A stretch of 64,000 bases of DNA from Leucaena leucocephala (lineage: Eukaryota > Streptophyta > Magnoliopsida > Fabales > Fabaceae), in assembly GCA_037074615.1 (NCBI GenBank), contig CM073532.1, positions 13,538,001 through 13,602,000 on the forward strand. The letters run 5' to 3'. Shown one piece after another: positions 24,717-36,623 of this stretch. Within the stretch, counting starts at the first letter, position 1. Every line of letters starts with the position of its first letter. The notes beneath the pieces are model-generated. The model was not told the DNA's origin. It worked only from the letters and a program-made list of their open reading frames with translations, and did no database searches. The translations under genes and the position numbers were made by a program.

Positions 24717-24759
24717 TCATTTTGTCAGCACAAGACAGTAATGGCAGTACTTCATTCTC

Positions 24760-25300
24760 ATTTCCCAAAGCAGGTGGAGATATAAAGCATATATTCCTAC
24801 TTCCAAACAATTCATTAAACCTACAGGAAATAACAACTTACTGTGTCAGTAATGAAAACTTCCTACAACTGATATGACAACTTATATTGCAACATATGAC
24901 AGAACAACATTATGAAATCAGCACAACATAAATCTTACATATCTTGGTCCTCTATTAGATCATCCATCCCAAGTTATGTATACTTATTATTTGCTTTCTC
25001 TCCTATATACACATGGCTACTTTCTCCATTGAACATTATTAAATGCTCAACTCCTTCATCATTAAATATGTCAACAAATGTATGTTGATCAAATCTAACA
25101 GTGAACTTTATCACAATTTCATCACTTCTTTTCTCAAAAAATGATGCTACTAATATTTTTAACTCTTCATATGTTGTGCCTTCTTTTATAGTCATTGTTC
25201 TCACTTGACCATCAACATATGTATGACCTCCTCCATCATTTTCAAACTATCCCCCATATGAACATAATAGAATAAATGCTTTCCAAATGAACTTGCCATC
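24760..25300 (-). pseudogene. MULE transposase fragment, N-terminus
   Basis: The minus-strand translation reads GGHTYVDGQVRTMTIKEGTT then YEELKILVASFF and VRFDQHTFVDIFNDEGVEHL. This is the PB1-like N-terminal region seen before the DNA-binding part of plant MuDR-type transposases. It is separated from the next fragment by the copia element at 24716. The true start codon and any intron were not resolved. Confidence 0.75.
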
Positions 25301-25879
25301 AGTAATAACAACCTGCACTAGACACATATTATTAACAACCCAATCACTCGTATTAACAATTATCGAGTGCTATAATAACTACTAATGATTTCCTCCTACA
25401 CCAGATCATGCTCTATCGTTCACAATTTATAACAACCTTTCTAATGTTCATTCGTTCTTACTTCACTCAAGTAAACACACCATATATTCCTATAAACCGA
25501 ACATCATTTTTAAAACCCTAAATAAACACAATGAACCCATAACTAAGATAGAGCTAATGTCCTCTAATCCTACTTTTCTATTCATTTAGCATACCGTATA
25601 GATCACACTTCAGCCATATAGTCTCATACGTACCAACACAATAATGAGGAAACTACTTCACTGGTTTTGACAACAAACGACTTCAGTTTCTTATATTATA
25701 GTCAGAAAAGACGACAAATACGGCAAATATTCCTCAACGTCCAGCCACGATGATGATAAAACCAGCTGCGATCACACCATACAGACCATCATAAGTTGTT
25801 TTCCTCGTCATGCTTTCTCCTCTTCTTTCCACACCAGCACGTTAAGTCACCTCGGCTCTTACTGTCTTTTTAATTCACA

Positions 25880-26014
25880 GGGGTAGTTATGTCTTTTCAC
25901 AATTAGAAAAAAATAATCTCATGTTCCATGGGACTTCACAATAATTTTTGCCATTTCCCTATTTCACTTTTTTGCGTTTTAATTCCTTCCACAGGACCTA
26001 GATGTAATTCTCCC
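25880..26014 (-). repeat. Right terminal inverted repeat of the MULE
   Basis: In reverse complement it reads GGGAGAATTACATCTAGGTCC, then GTGAAGTCCCATGG, then AATTGTGAAAAGACAT, paralleling the left repeat. It is followed by the target duplication TATTTATTA at 26015-26023. Confidence 0.9.
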
Positions 26015-26023
26015 TATTTATTA

Positions 26024-27100
26024 TTATTATTATCAACTTTAAAATGGGTCTAGATTGACCAAATTTAATATTTTCAATTCCTTTATCTACAAGCCACAGT
26101 TAATAATCATAAACAGTAATTCCACTTTAACCTTTAAAAATTTTTGAACCCCATGGTTGTAATTAATTAGTAATCCTATTAATTGATTTTATGATATTCA
26201 AATTTTTAACTATAATGATGATTCATAATAATCATAAATTATTTTGATATTTGAAAGATTTTAAGCCTTATAATAGTAATTAATCGTAATCTTATTAACT
26301 AATTATATGATATTTCAAAATTTTAACTATAATGATAATTTATAATAATCATCAATAATTAATTAATTTTAACGGGAGAACTCTCTAGTTATTTTTAATT
26401 TTTCATTATTTAATTATTTTACTTATTTATTTCTAATTAATATTATGTAATCAATCATATTAGTTATAAATTAAATAAATAGCAAGTTAATCTTTTTTCT
26501 TTCCATCAAAGGACATATATGTTACAAATATACACGAATCATAATTGCTAGTCTCATTTACAATAAATTAATAAAAATATTCGTCGGCCAAAAAAAATAA
26601 AAATATCATATGTTGGCAACAAAAAATACTAAATCATGAATAATAATTTTAATTGTGTATAAAAAATTAAAAATATCTTAAAATATCTATGTAGATAAAA
26701 AATAGTCTTATATTTTAAATTGATGAATAAACAACAGAAAGAAAAAGGATTTTTAATTTTTTTAATAATATAACATGCAAGATATAATCATACTTTTGCT
26801 CATAATAATTTTATTCAAATTTTAATTGTATTTATTGTTTTAAAATTTTCAATCGTGTCTTCGAATTTTTTAAATTGGACATATACCTAGGTGTATCATA
26901 CGAAGTTGATGTGTCTATTGCAAAAATATAAAAAAATTAAAGTATATAAAATTTTCATTATTTATAAGGTTGATATTTTTTCTTTTCTTTTTTTTGATAG
27001 TAGGGTTGATTTTTTTTTCAAATATATTTTATTGTGAATGATTATTTTCATTTAATTCTTGTTATAAAATTTCATAGTATTTTCAAAAATTGTTTTGAAC
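26024..27100. other. AT-rich spacer after the MULE
   Basis: No gene seen. An imperfect tandem pair of about 118-bp units lies around 26157-26360 (shared words GTAATTAAT, ATGATATT and TTAACTATAATGAT). Elsewhere the sequence is low-complexity AT-rich DNA. Confidence 0.5.
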
Positions 27101-27520
27101 TGAATGTTTTTTGGCATACATGTTGTCGGTTCACTTACTTTAGGTACCCACATGGCAACCCAGTACCGTTACTGGACTCGGATTTTTGGTATACAACAAA
27201 GGCACACAAAAGAGGAGAAGAGAGAGTTGCAATTGCTGCCTTAAAAGAAGAGAGCAACTTCCCTAGCAGAGCACCACGAAAAATGCTTCTATATTGTGTG
27301 TAAAAAACAATGACTCTTACTCCCCCAGTCACGCTTGATTACATAATGGGGGAGAGGGTTGGTTACCTCATAATTGTTCCCTCCATCAGTTTGAATATTC
27401 TAGGATATTCACATTGATAACCCAACTCTTTTGGGTATTTACACTTCAGTCCCACATACACATATATGGGTCTGGGCCTAATATACAAATGGTGGACCAT
27501 CCCATTTTCCTATATCTCCC
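27101..27520 (-). mobile_element. Possible 3' LTR of the older minus-strand copia
   Basis: On the minus strand a purine tract (GAGTGGGAGATA, about 27511-27522) is followed by non-coding sequence with a pyrimidine-rich CTCTCTTCTCC leader-like part near 27210-27230. This is the arrangement of a copia PPT followed by an LTR. I could not find the matching 5' LTR beyond 55.6 kb, so both the identity and the ends are tentative. Confidence 0.3.
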
Positions 27521-28610
27521 ACTCACACTTGGTGGGTTAGGGATCATTAGTTTAGACTCTCTTTTCCTTCTTTCATACTAAGTGCTTTGCTGTGATCGCA
27601 TGGGCATGACGTCTTCATCTAGGTGCATGTACTAGAAATCCCTTTTATAGGACTAGCACAAGGCAACCTTTTTCTTCATGTAGCTTGAGTTTAATAATAT
27701 GCCTCAGATGTCCTAGATTTACCGATATACACTTTTTTGTAGCAAATTTGATCCCTCTCGAATCAAAATTGACTCAAATTGCCTTTCTTGTAAGCCTTGT
27801 GTCCACACTTATGAAAATGAAATATCATAAGGGACATTTCACAGACACTAGCATACGTATGTATATTGTAGGTAATCTTTATTTTGCCCATATATCACTT
27901 CGATATGGATCAACTGCTTTCCTAGCGTAATTCCTTATATTGTATCTATCATAATCACATGATATATGCTAAAGTAGAAGTCGTTGAACCATACCTCCAT
28001 GATATTGTCAAAGTCAAAGGACACCAATGGAATGACCGTTCCTTCCTGGGGCTCACACAGCAATGAAACAGGGATCTTTCACTTCCTTCCTTTTTACAGT
28101 TCTTCTTGCACATGCGGTATGAATCACATGCTGTGGTGTTCTCTTCTACTTTAAGAGCGTATGTCATTTTGGATCTATTATAAACACCATACATATTTAA
28201 GTCTAGACACTCTCAGCATCTAAACCCAAATTCTTTAACTTCATCTCTATGATGTCGACATTGAAGGATTTGTTATCTAGATATACGCATCACGAAAGTG
28301 GGTTTCCATGGTTCGATCCAATTTTATGTATACGGAGCTCATCTCGACTTGCCACACTTTAGCCGAGGTGACATATAGTTTGTGTTTCTTCTCTACCATA
28401 TCAGCACTCTTTGCAGCTTTACTGGTGAACAAGAATGTCTCATCTTTGCATACTCCACCTGAGCGTCAAAGGTAGTTGCTCATGTGAGAGAGCCAAATTC
28501 TCTTACCTATACGACATACTAGACATTGTATACTTTCACACAAACACATTAAGTAATGATGAAAAATATAATTCCATCAATCATAAAAGCATTACATAAG
28601 GTTTGCATTT
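27521..28610 (-). other. Non-coding stretch 3' of the older copia pol
   Basis: It lies between the end of RNase H and the candidate PPT/LTR on the minus strand. I see no reliable coding content; the short open frames (for example 27955-28194) lack any recognisable motif. Confidence 0.4.
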
Positions 28611-30371
28611 TACATTTTATGCATACCAAGAGCTTTTACATGTCTCTCAAAGACTTCTTTTCCTATTGGCTTTGTTAGGAGATCTGTTACCATATATTTG
28701 GTGGAAATGTATAGCACGGTAACAATTTTCTGTATTATATAATCCCTCACAAAATTGTACTTGATGTCAATATGCTTGGTCTTGCTATGATATGTGGGGT
28801 TATGGCAGTAGTATTGCCACAGTACACTAACACTGGATTGGTACTCTCATTTCCAAATCCAAGGTGTTTTATGAATTTTTTCAGCCACAAAGCATCTTGT
28901 ACTACTGCAGTGCATGGCCCAAACTCAACTTCCATAGAGTGTAAGGCTATGCATGTTTGCTTCTTGCTACACCAACATATGGCGCCATAATTTTGGCAAT
29001 AAGGTATAACCCAAAGTCGATCTAGTATCCCACTAGGCGTAGATTGCATCCCTCATAACACAGTGCATAAGCTATGCCCTACAAGTATCTCAAGATCCTT
29101 TTCACTATTTTCTAGTGTTTCTTACCTAGATTGGACTGGAACATGCTTACTAGCCCTACTGTATAACAGATATCTGATCTTGTACATATCATTGTGTACT
29201 TCAGGCTACCGACGTCTCTGGCACATGGAACTATTTCCATCTGCTTTTTGGCTAATTCAGTTTTAGGACACATGTCAGAACTCAAGGCCACTCCAGTGGG
29301 CAAAGGAATATCCATGGGATTGCAGTCATTCATATTAAATCGCTCACATATTTTTTTTGATATAACTCTCTTGTGAAAGAGAGAGGATCCTTCTTAAGCG
29401 ATCTCTTTGAATCTTAACTCTAAGAATGTAGTCTGCTTCCTCCATGTCCTTCATTTTAAAGTTCAATGAAAGTTATTCTTTAATAGCTGCTACCGAATCT
29501 AGATTGTTTTGGCCAATAGTATATCATCTACATATAAAGATAATATAACAAAATTATCCTCAAACTTCTTAATGTAGACACAGTGGTCTTCCTCTATCAT
29601 CTAAAAGTTATATGAGGTTATTGCTTTATGAAATCTCAAATACCACTACTAGATGATTGCTTCAGTCCATAAATAGACCTTTTGAGTTTATAGACCTTGT
29701 TGTCCATTCCTTTCTCAATGAAATCTAATGGTTGTTGCATATAGATATTTTCATCCAGATCATCATTAAAAAATGCAGTTTTTTACATCCATCTGATGTA
29801 ATTCCAGGTCTAAATCGTTTAATTGCCAGAATAAGTCTTATCGAGTTAAAGCACACAATAGGTGAAAAAGTATCCTCATAGTCTATACCTTCCTGTTGTA
29901 TATATCCTTTTGCAACCAATCAAACTTTATATTATCAATTGATCCATCCATCTTTCTCTTAATTTTGAGGACCCACTTGTTCCCAATGGCTTTGTGACCT
30001 TTTGAAAGATCAACTAACTCCCAGACTTGGCTCTTTTTCATTAAGTACATTCCTTCTTCTATTGCTTTCTTCCACTCCTCCTTAGCAGGACTTGCCAAGG
30101 CTTCATGAATAGAGCAGGGTTCATCGTCCCCTTCTAGAGTTACTAAGAGTGTTTCACCTTCTTTGGAAGCGTATCTTTAGAATACTTTCCCTGTTACTCC
30201 TTCTAACCGAAGCTACTTGCTTACCTTTTTTGTCTTGATCTTATGTTGATCATTCTTGGCTCCCACTTAGATTGACATACCTAGAGGATTATGGTCTGTC
30301 AATTTATTTGGCACTATTTTATTCCTGAGTCTCATAAAGAGATACAGTGCGGTCAACATCTCCCTTACTAG
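28611..30371 (-). pseudogene. Older copia: RT and RNase H segment
   Basis: A minus-strand copia RVT_2 and RNase H region with several stops and frameshifts. Visible pieces are WKKAIEEGMYLMKKSQVWELV and MVAKGYIQQEGIDYEDTFSP (start of RT), then an RT C-terminal part with MDIPLPTGVALSSDMCP, and RNase H with HSMEVEFGPCT. It is separated from its own integrase by the LARD-like element at 30377. Across that insertion the frame resumes at 41839, and the flanking AAAAT duplication confirms it was one gene. Confidence 0.88.
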
Positions 30372-30376
30372 AAAAT

Positions 30377-33129
30377 TGTAACATCCCAAATTTCTGTACT
30401 AAGTTGTATGTACAGATTGAATAAAATATATGAGATGTTCAGGAAAAGATGTGGCCATATTTATGTAAAGAAAATGATTAATTGGAAGAGGAAGAAAGTC
30501 TAAGAGCCAAAGTGCAAAATTACAAAAATGCCACTGTGAAGCCTTAAGAAACTAGAAGTAAATGGAGGGCATTTTGGTCATTTCACACAATGGATGGATA
30601 TAAGAGGAAATTTGATAGTAAATTATTATAATTAATATGAGAATTTATGGAGTTGACAGAAGTCAAAAAGGAGTCTTGTAGAATTAATTATGAAATTTAC
30701 GGTGAAAAAGGACACCGATAAAGGGTTAAAGGAAATATATATAATTTTTAACAGGACTTCTGGGTCTCAGAAAATTATGAAACTTTGTAGATAATTCATT
30801 TTATATTAGAATGAATTTCTAAAAATGTTAGAACAATTAAAGGAGGTGTTTAGCATTTATTCTAAGATCAGGATAATTTACGGATATCGGTATGAGGAAA
30901 GTACATTGGGATTTGGGCCAGTTAGCTATTGGACCTAAAAGAGGCCCAACATTTCGTCCTAGGCCATCCCAATAAGGCCCAAAAGTTATCTTGGAGCCCA
31001 AGTCCAAATAATAAATAATTTATGGATTTTTGAAAAGAAAGAAAAAGAGAATAAAGTAAGAATTAGGTGTTGCACATGGTGGGACCCACAAGGACACAAG
31101 AATGGCACCCAAAAAGAGGAAGGGTTAGGTGTACCAAGGGAGGCCATGCTAGTGATGTCATGGTGGTAAGGTCTTGAGTGAAAAGTGAAAAGACATTCCA
31201 AGATCAAACCTTTAACCATTAGATCAAATAGTTTCCAAAGTGATATTGGCCTTCAAATGGCACATGACTTTTGCTATAAATACCCCCCCTTTCCATTCAT
31301 TCTTCACACCCAAGAGCTCCTTTAGAAAGAGAAGTGAGTTCTAGAGAAAGAAAGTGGAAGAAAGCAAGGAAGAAGCAAGGGTCTTGAAGGAGCAAGTAAG
31401 GTAAGTTGTCTCCTTGCTTCTACCTTTTGTTCTTATGGTTTGTGCTTGAGTTTAAGTGATTTTTGAGGCTTAAATCTTGGGGAAATGCTTCTGGAATTTT
31501 TGTATATATGTGAAAGGAATATGAGTTTTAAGTCATAGATAGTTAAGACAAGCTTAAACAAGTTAATTACATGCTTGGTTGTGAAGTAAGTTGATGTTCT
31601 TGACTTTACCATTTCGGTTTGCACTGTTCATGCACTGTTCATGATAGAAGGAAATGGAATTTCAATGATTTAATGCTTCCATTGAGTTTATATGATGATT
31701 TTGTGTAGGATTGGAAAGGTTTTGAACCTTGGAAACCATTGGACTTAAAGGTTATAATGTTGAAAATTCCTCACGGGTACTGTTCACTCGCGTGAACAGT
31801 GATTTGAATTTCATGATTTTGATGCTTCCAATGGTCTTAAAATGAGATTTTGTGTGAGGGAAAAGTGGAGGAACAAGTATGGGAAGCATTGGAATCAAAA
31901 TAAGAATTTTTGGAAGATTTATGTATGCTTTTCCAAATCTGTACAGAACAGTGTATTCTTGCTGGAATTTGGTTATTTTGAGTTCATAAATGGATTCAAA
32001 AGGTGAAATTGTGTAGGATAAGGTCAAGACATCAATTGGTTCAAAGGCCAAGTTAATTGGCAAAGATTAAAGAAAGTTATATTAGTTAAAGCAAGTTAAA
32101 GGTTTAAGAGAGGTAGTCTTGAGTAGTGTTTGAGTTCATGGTCTTAATGGAGTATGTAATGAATATGAATGTGTTTAGGACCTTGAAACCTCTAAGAAGG
32201 TGTTGGGGAATGATTGACCAAAAAGCTTCATGATTGGAAAGCTTGGGAAGCAAGTGCAAGCATAAGAAAGAAAGCTTAAATCCAAGGTAGTGGACTTACC
32301 CTAAACTTGTATGTATGTAATGTATGCTTGATTGTGCTATGACTTGGTTGAATTGTGTGTATATGGTAGATGATTGAAGCTCTGTTATTTTATGATTTCT
32401 TTGGCCAATTGTATTTCATATGATACATGGAAGCATGCTCATCACACTATGATAACACTTTCACAAGCAAGCACAAGTCTTTACATTAATACATGCATTG
32501 TTTGGTATTGTTTGCTACTGAGATTCCCCAGAAATCTCACCCCATCCATGTAATCCCAAACCCACAGGTTTACGAATGAGTAAAGAAGATAAAGAGGCAT
32601 GAAGAGAGGTTGGGAATTGGAAGATTTGAATTCTATGTAATAAATGTGCGAATTGTTGCATGTAATGTTGTTATATGACAAGTTGAGCAACAATGTTCAT
32701 GATGAAAAGGTATAATAGTAAATGATGAAATAAATGTATCAAATAATTATGGAATAACCCCATAATGTATATGAATGTATGAAATGCCAAAGAGATTGGT
32801 TATGTTTTCTGGAACAATTAATGGAAAATTCATGTTTTTGAGGTTAAAGTTAAGGTTAAGATTCAAAGATGTGTACTAGAAAATGCCGTTGTGCTGGGTA
32901 GACTATACAAAGTACTGTGTACGTAAGTGCTGTCTAAGGAGACTGGAAGTGAGTGGACCTAGCCGGTTCATCCAGTCTTTCCTGGGTACTTACGTAGAAT
33001 GGTAGTTCTCATGGGGAATTACCGAATCAGTACAGTTATTTTCTACCAGAACTTCCGGTAAGAGAGATATAATCCAGTTGAGAGTGCTATAGCAAGAGTA
33101 CTCTGAGAGATATAAAGTAGGATGTTTCA
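30377..33129 (+). repeat. 5' LTR of the LARD-like element
   Basis: It starts TGTAACATCC and ends GGATGTTTCA. A TATA box TATAAATA lies at 31275-31282, so U3 is about 0.9 kb and R-U5 about 1.8 kb. Near 31779-31800 is a hairpin with ACTGTTCAC and GTGAACAGT arms. The first 2.15 kb match the other LTR almost perfectly (about eight differences by eye). The segment 32535-32825 is unrelated to its counterpart. The conserved stem-loop is at 32920-32996. Confidence 0.92.
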
Positions 33130-33132
33130 TTT

Positions 33133-33144
33133 TGGTATCAGAGC
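33133..33144 (+). other. Primer-binding site of the LARD-like element
   Basis: TGGTATCAGAGC, complementary to the 3' end of plant initiator tRNA-Met, stands three bases after the 5' LTR end. Confidence 0.9.
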
Positions 33145-35154
33145 AAAGGATTCTGGCTTAGGAAATGCTGTGAACAGATGATTTCTAGCGTTAGTACAAA
33201 ATAAAGTTAGCACAGAACAAAGGGTTCTGGCTCAGAGCATAAGATTCTGGCACAGAACAGAAGGTTCTGGCTTAGTGATGCTCTGGTTTAGTTAGACTGA
33301 CCCCTTAGACAAATGAGAAATTTGAATGGTTCTCTCCCTAGAGTATGATATAGGGATGGTGTTCACTACTTGGAAAGGTTTAGACAGAAGACAGTGACAC
33401 CCAGATGAATGAGACTGTACCCCGAGCTTTACAGTCTTACAAAAGATATAATTACAATGGGCTAATCTTAGTCAGCCGATACAGCCGAGGTCTCATGTTT
33501 ATTAAAACATTATGGCTGGACTAAGCAGAATAATGTTTAAGAAGCAATTTCCTCTATGGATAGAGATAGAAGCTGATCAATTCACTACTAAGGAAGCTAT
33601 AAGAGTAGCTTGAGGTATCGTGTTGTGACCAGATACTATAGTGAGCATGCTAGATGTCCAAGTTGCGACAAGTTAAGTCATAAGTCACGATGAGAGAAGA
33701 CTTTTGGTCGTAAAACACAGAGTAAATGTTGGAGTAGTAGACATAGGGATTCATAAAGTTAAGCTTGAAATATCAGTTAATCAGTGAGACCCCCAACCTG
33801 TAATGTTGTATAAAGATAAGGTACACCCAGACTTTGACTCTTCAGGTAGTGAAGAGAGTTCAGATAACATCATAAGGGACTCAATCAGGAAGGTTTATAG
33901 TAAAGTACCCCATGCATATTTTTGTAGACTCAGATTTATAGTCTGGAGATTATGAGAAATTCAGTCAAATGTTGTGTATGTATCAGATAATGCTGCACTA
34001 GATAATGATGGGTCTAGTAATTATGTACAGGATGAGTTTGATAGAGTGCTCTCTAACCCTGATATAAGCTCTATTCCTCCAATGAGAGGACAAAGTACGG
34101 CTGAGGAAGCTGAGAACTGACACTGAATTATAGGTAGGCCAGATATTATTCCTCCTCTACTAGAGTTTGAGGATAAGTTTTATATGAGTAGCCTAAGAAC
34201 CAGTTACAATCTGTGACATCCCTTCCTATTATCCAAATCCAGGAATATACGAGGGTATAGATAAAGATTAAAGGGATATTTCTAGCCCTAATCCACCCGA
34301 GCCTTCTTTATGAAAGATAGACAATGTGACTATACTAGTCTCAAGAAAGGCTGTGGGAAGTGAACTACTTAGTTTAGGTTAAGGGATGGAAGGAAGTAGA
34401 AATCAAGAGCAGTCAGTTTAGCTGCAGTTCTTCAATGCCGTAGCAAGGATGATAAATAGAGATGTGATAGAGGGCATTGACCTGGATTAAGTTTTCATGT
34501 TAGTAGCATGATATGAGATGGCCATAAGCCAGATATTACTATATACCCTAGTGGCATGTAAAGCTAAGTGAGCTTTTGGCAAATGGTTCACAACTGATGT
34601 GTAAGGATCGGCCATTACTAGGGTAAAGACTAGACAAGAACATTATAAGGGAATGTTTAAAGCAAGTTAGATCCAGGTCGCATGTAAAACAGTTTGGAAC
34701 ATAGCTAGAAGTCCTCGAGAAGTTAGGCCATGACGAAAGGTGACCCGAGGTCGTGACTAAAGAATGTAGAGCTGTCCAGTCATGACAAGTAGAATGAGAT
34801 GGTCGCGACTAAAGTTCATGGATACGTTGCACCTAGTTCATACTCAGGTCACGATGAAGATGCGCAGGGACCTGATGAAGGATGAAGATGCCAGCCTCAC
34901 TGAAGGTTATCAGTTAGAGGTTTAGCACATGATGTAGGCAAGCTAAACAGTATGAGAAATAGAGATACATGCTAGTCTAAGATGATGTTCAGAAGTTGAT
35001 CCTCTATATGACTATCAAGAGTAAATCTACATTTGGAAAGACTTTGTTCATTTAGTCTTTTAGGAACAAAAGAATCAAAAGTTAGGATAAGGCTTGCGCA
35101 AGAAATGAGCCTAACATATGGCTTCAAGTTCTCGAAAGTTAAAGTCCCTAAAAC

Positions 35155-35535
35155 AGGATATTAGTCCCACATCGGTTGGGGAGGTGAACGAAGCATGCCT
35201 TATAAGGGTGTGGATACCTCTCCCTCATGAACGCGTTTCCAGTACTCACCAAGCTCCCTCGTCACCAAGCGCCCCAGTGGGGGTAGGCAGGCACGAGTGG
35301 TTGGCAGGCAGTGCTGGGAAACAAAACCCTGACCTCGTGTGGGCCTAGAGGCGCCTGCCTAAGGGGAGATGGGACAATATCTTCCGCTACATAGCTATGA
35401 TACCTAGAGGACGCGTGTTCGGGTGCCTAAGGGGTTAAAGTCCTCATGTGCCTGGAGAACAAAACTGTGACCTCATGTGGGCCTGGGGCCTGCCTAAGGG
35501 GAAAACGGACAATATCTATGTGGAAGGGTGCTGGG
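35155..35535 (+). repeat. Embedded repeat with snRNA-type USE and TATA words
   Basis: GTCCCACATCG at 35164-35174 matches the plant snRNA upstream sequence element RTCCCACATCG. TTATAAG follows at 35200-35206, leaving 25 bases between them, closer to the Pol III (U6/U3) than to the Pol II spacing. Downstream are two similar modules, about 35318-35385 and 35457-35518, each with CTGACCTCGTGTGGGCCT-like sequence and GGACAATATCT. No snRNA body or T-run terminator follows. It is richer in GC than its surroundings, so probably a separate insertion. Confidence 0.6.
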
Positions 35536-36623
35536 CTGTTAGAGAACACAAGTAATGGTGCTAGATGATGAATGAGATTTATGTGATCTAAGTTGGTTAG
35601 AATGAAGAAAAAGACCAGGAAGGAACCATAGTCTGGTCAAGAGTAGACTGAGACTGATGTATACACGCGAAAAGAGTTAAGAGATAGTAGAAAGATACCA
35701 AAGTTGCTCCAGAGAAATGGAGACTGTTCCGCTTACCTGGGAAGTATTCCTTGAGTAAAGTTTATGAAAAGTATTCCTCTCAGTTAAATAGAGATGAGCG
35801 TGAGGCTAAAGGTTAAATAGAGAAAGAGAAACCCTTTTGATGAATGTTTAGCCAAGTTCATATATATGAACAGGGAGAGTGAATGATTAAAGAGTTAATT
35901 TACGGATTGGATTTCATGTTATAAAGAAAAAGTTTTCTCAGGTAGTCACAGAAGTTCAATAAAGCGGTAGCTGTAAGCAAGATTAGAAAAAAGAAAGATA
36001 GCCACGGTTCTAAAGATAAAGTAACTCCCCTATTCAATAGAAGGGTCTAGTCTATACCCTGATAAGAGGGTAGCATGGCAGCCTAAGTGAAATAGATAGA
36101 TGTTTCAGGATGAATGATCAGGATATGATAGGCAATATGATAAAGAAAATATGTTTTGAGGCTTACTTAGTTTATTACAATGTCTGATGGATGGTTGAGC
36201 AAATTTTGATGATGAATAGTTGCATCTCCTTGCAGTTGTCATATAATAACATGCATGTTAGAGTATGCCATGATGAATACTCCCATTTCACAGTATATGC
36301 AGGGTAGAGTATATATGGTGAGAAAGTTATGAGAAAATTATGTTGCTCCCATACCATATGATATGCAATACGGAATGTATTGAGGATGATAGATAGTCTC
36401 AGTTTATGGGACGATAAGTTATGATATGATATTTGATATGATTTATGATTGGGGTGATTCAGGTTTTTCTATAGGCTTGCGAATGCAGTACTAAGAGCCA
36501 TTGCTATTGAAAGGAATGGTATACAGAAAGAGTTAGATTTGAAACAGATGACTCTGAGATAGAGAATGGATTCAGATGAGTACAGATCACTCTTCAGATA
36601 AGAGTTGGATCTGATACAGTATT

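Larger units (their letters stand above)
7285..26014 (-). mobile_element. Mutator-like transposon (MULE) with three nested insertions
   Basis: The element is bounded by long terminal inverted repeats and a perfect 9-bp duplication, and carries four pieces of a MuDR-type transposase on the minus strand. It spans 18.7 kb because solo LTR A, solo LTR B and a copia element inserted into it. Subtracting these and their duplications leaves about 4.1 kb, a normal size for an autonomous MULE. The pieces read in order N to C from 25.3 kb down to about 8.85 kb. Stops and insertions make it inactive, but the terminal repeats could still be used in trans. Confidence 0.92.

Noticed and set aside
28772..29376. 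Plus-strand frames of 60-72 codons
   Set aside because: They are antisense to the RT/RNase H region of the older copia, which explains the sequence.
31433..31624. Frames repeated identically at 39597-39788 (and 30986-31219 at 39150-39383) as a duplicated gene
   Set aside because: The identity is due to the two LTRs of one element; no protein similarity is visible.
35164..35210. Possible real U6/U3 snRNA gene from the USE and TATA words
   Set aside because: No snRNA body follows at the expected start and there is no T-run terminator; kept only as a promoter-like repeat.
35118..35348. 76-codon frame starting MASSSRKLKS
   Set aside because: It spans the edge of an embedded repeat within a non-coding element and has no domain; coding is not supported.
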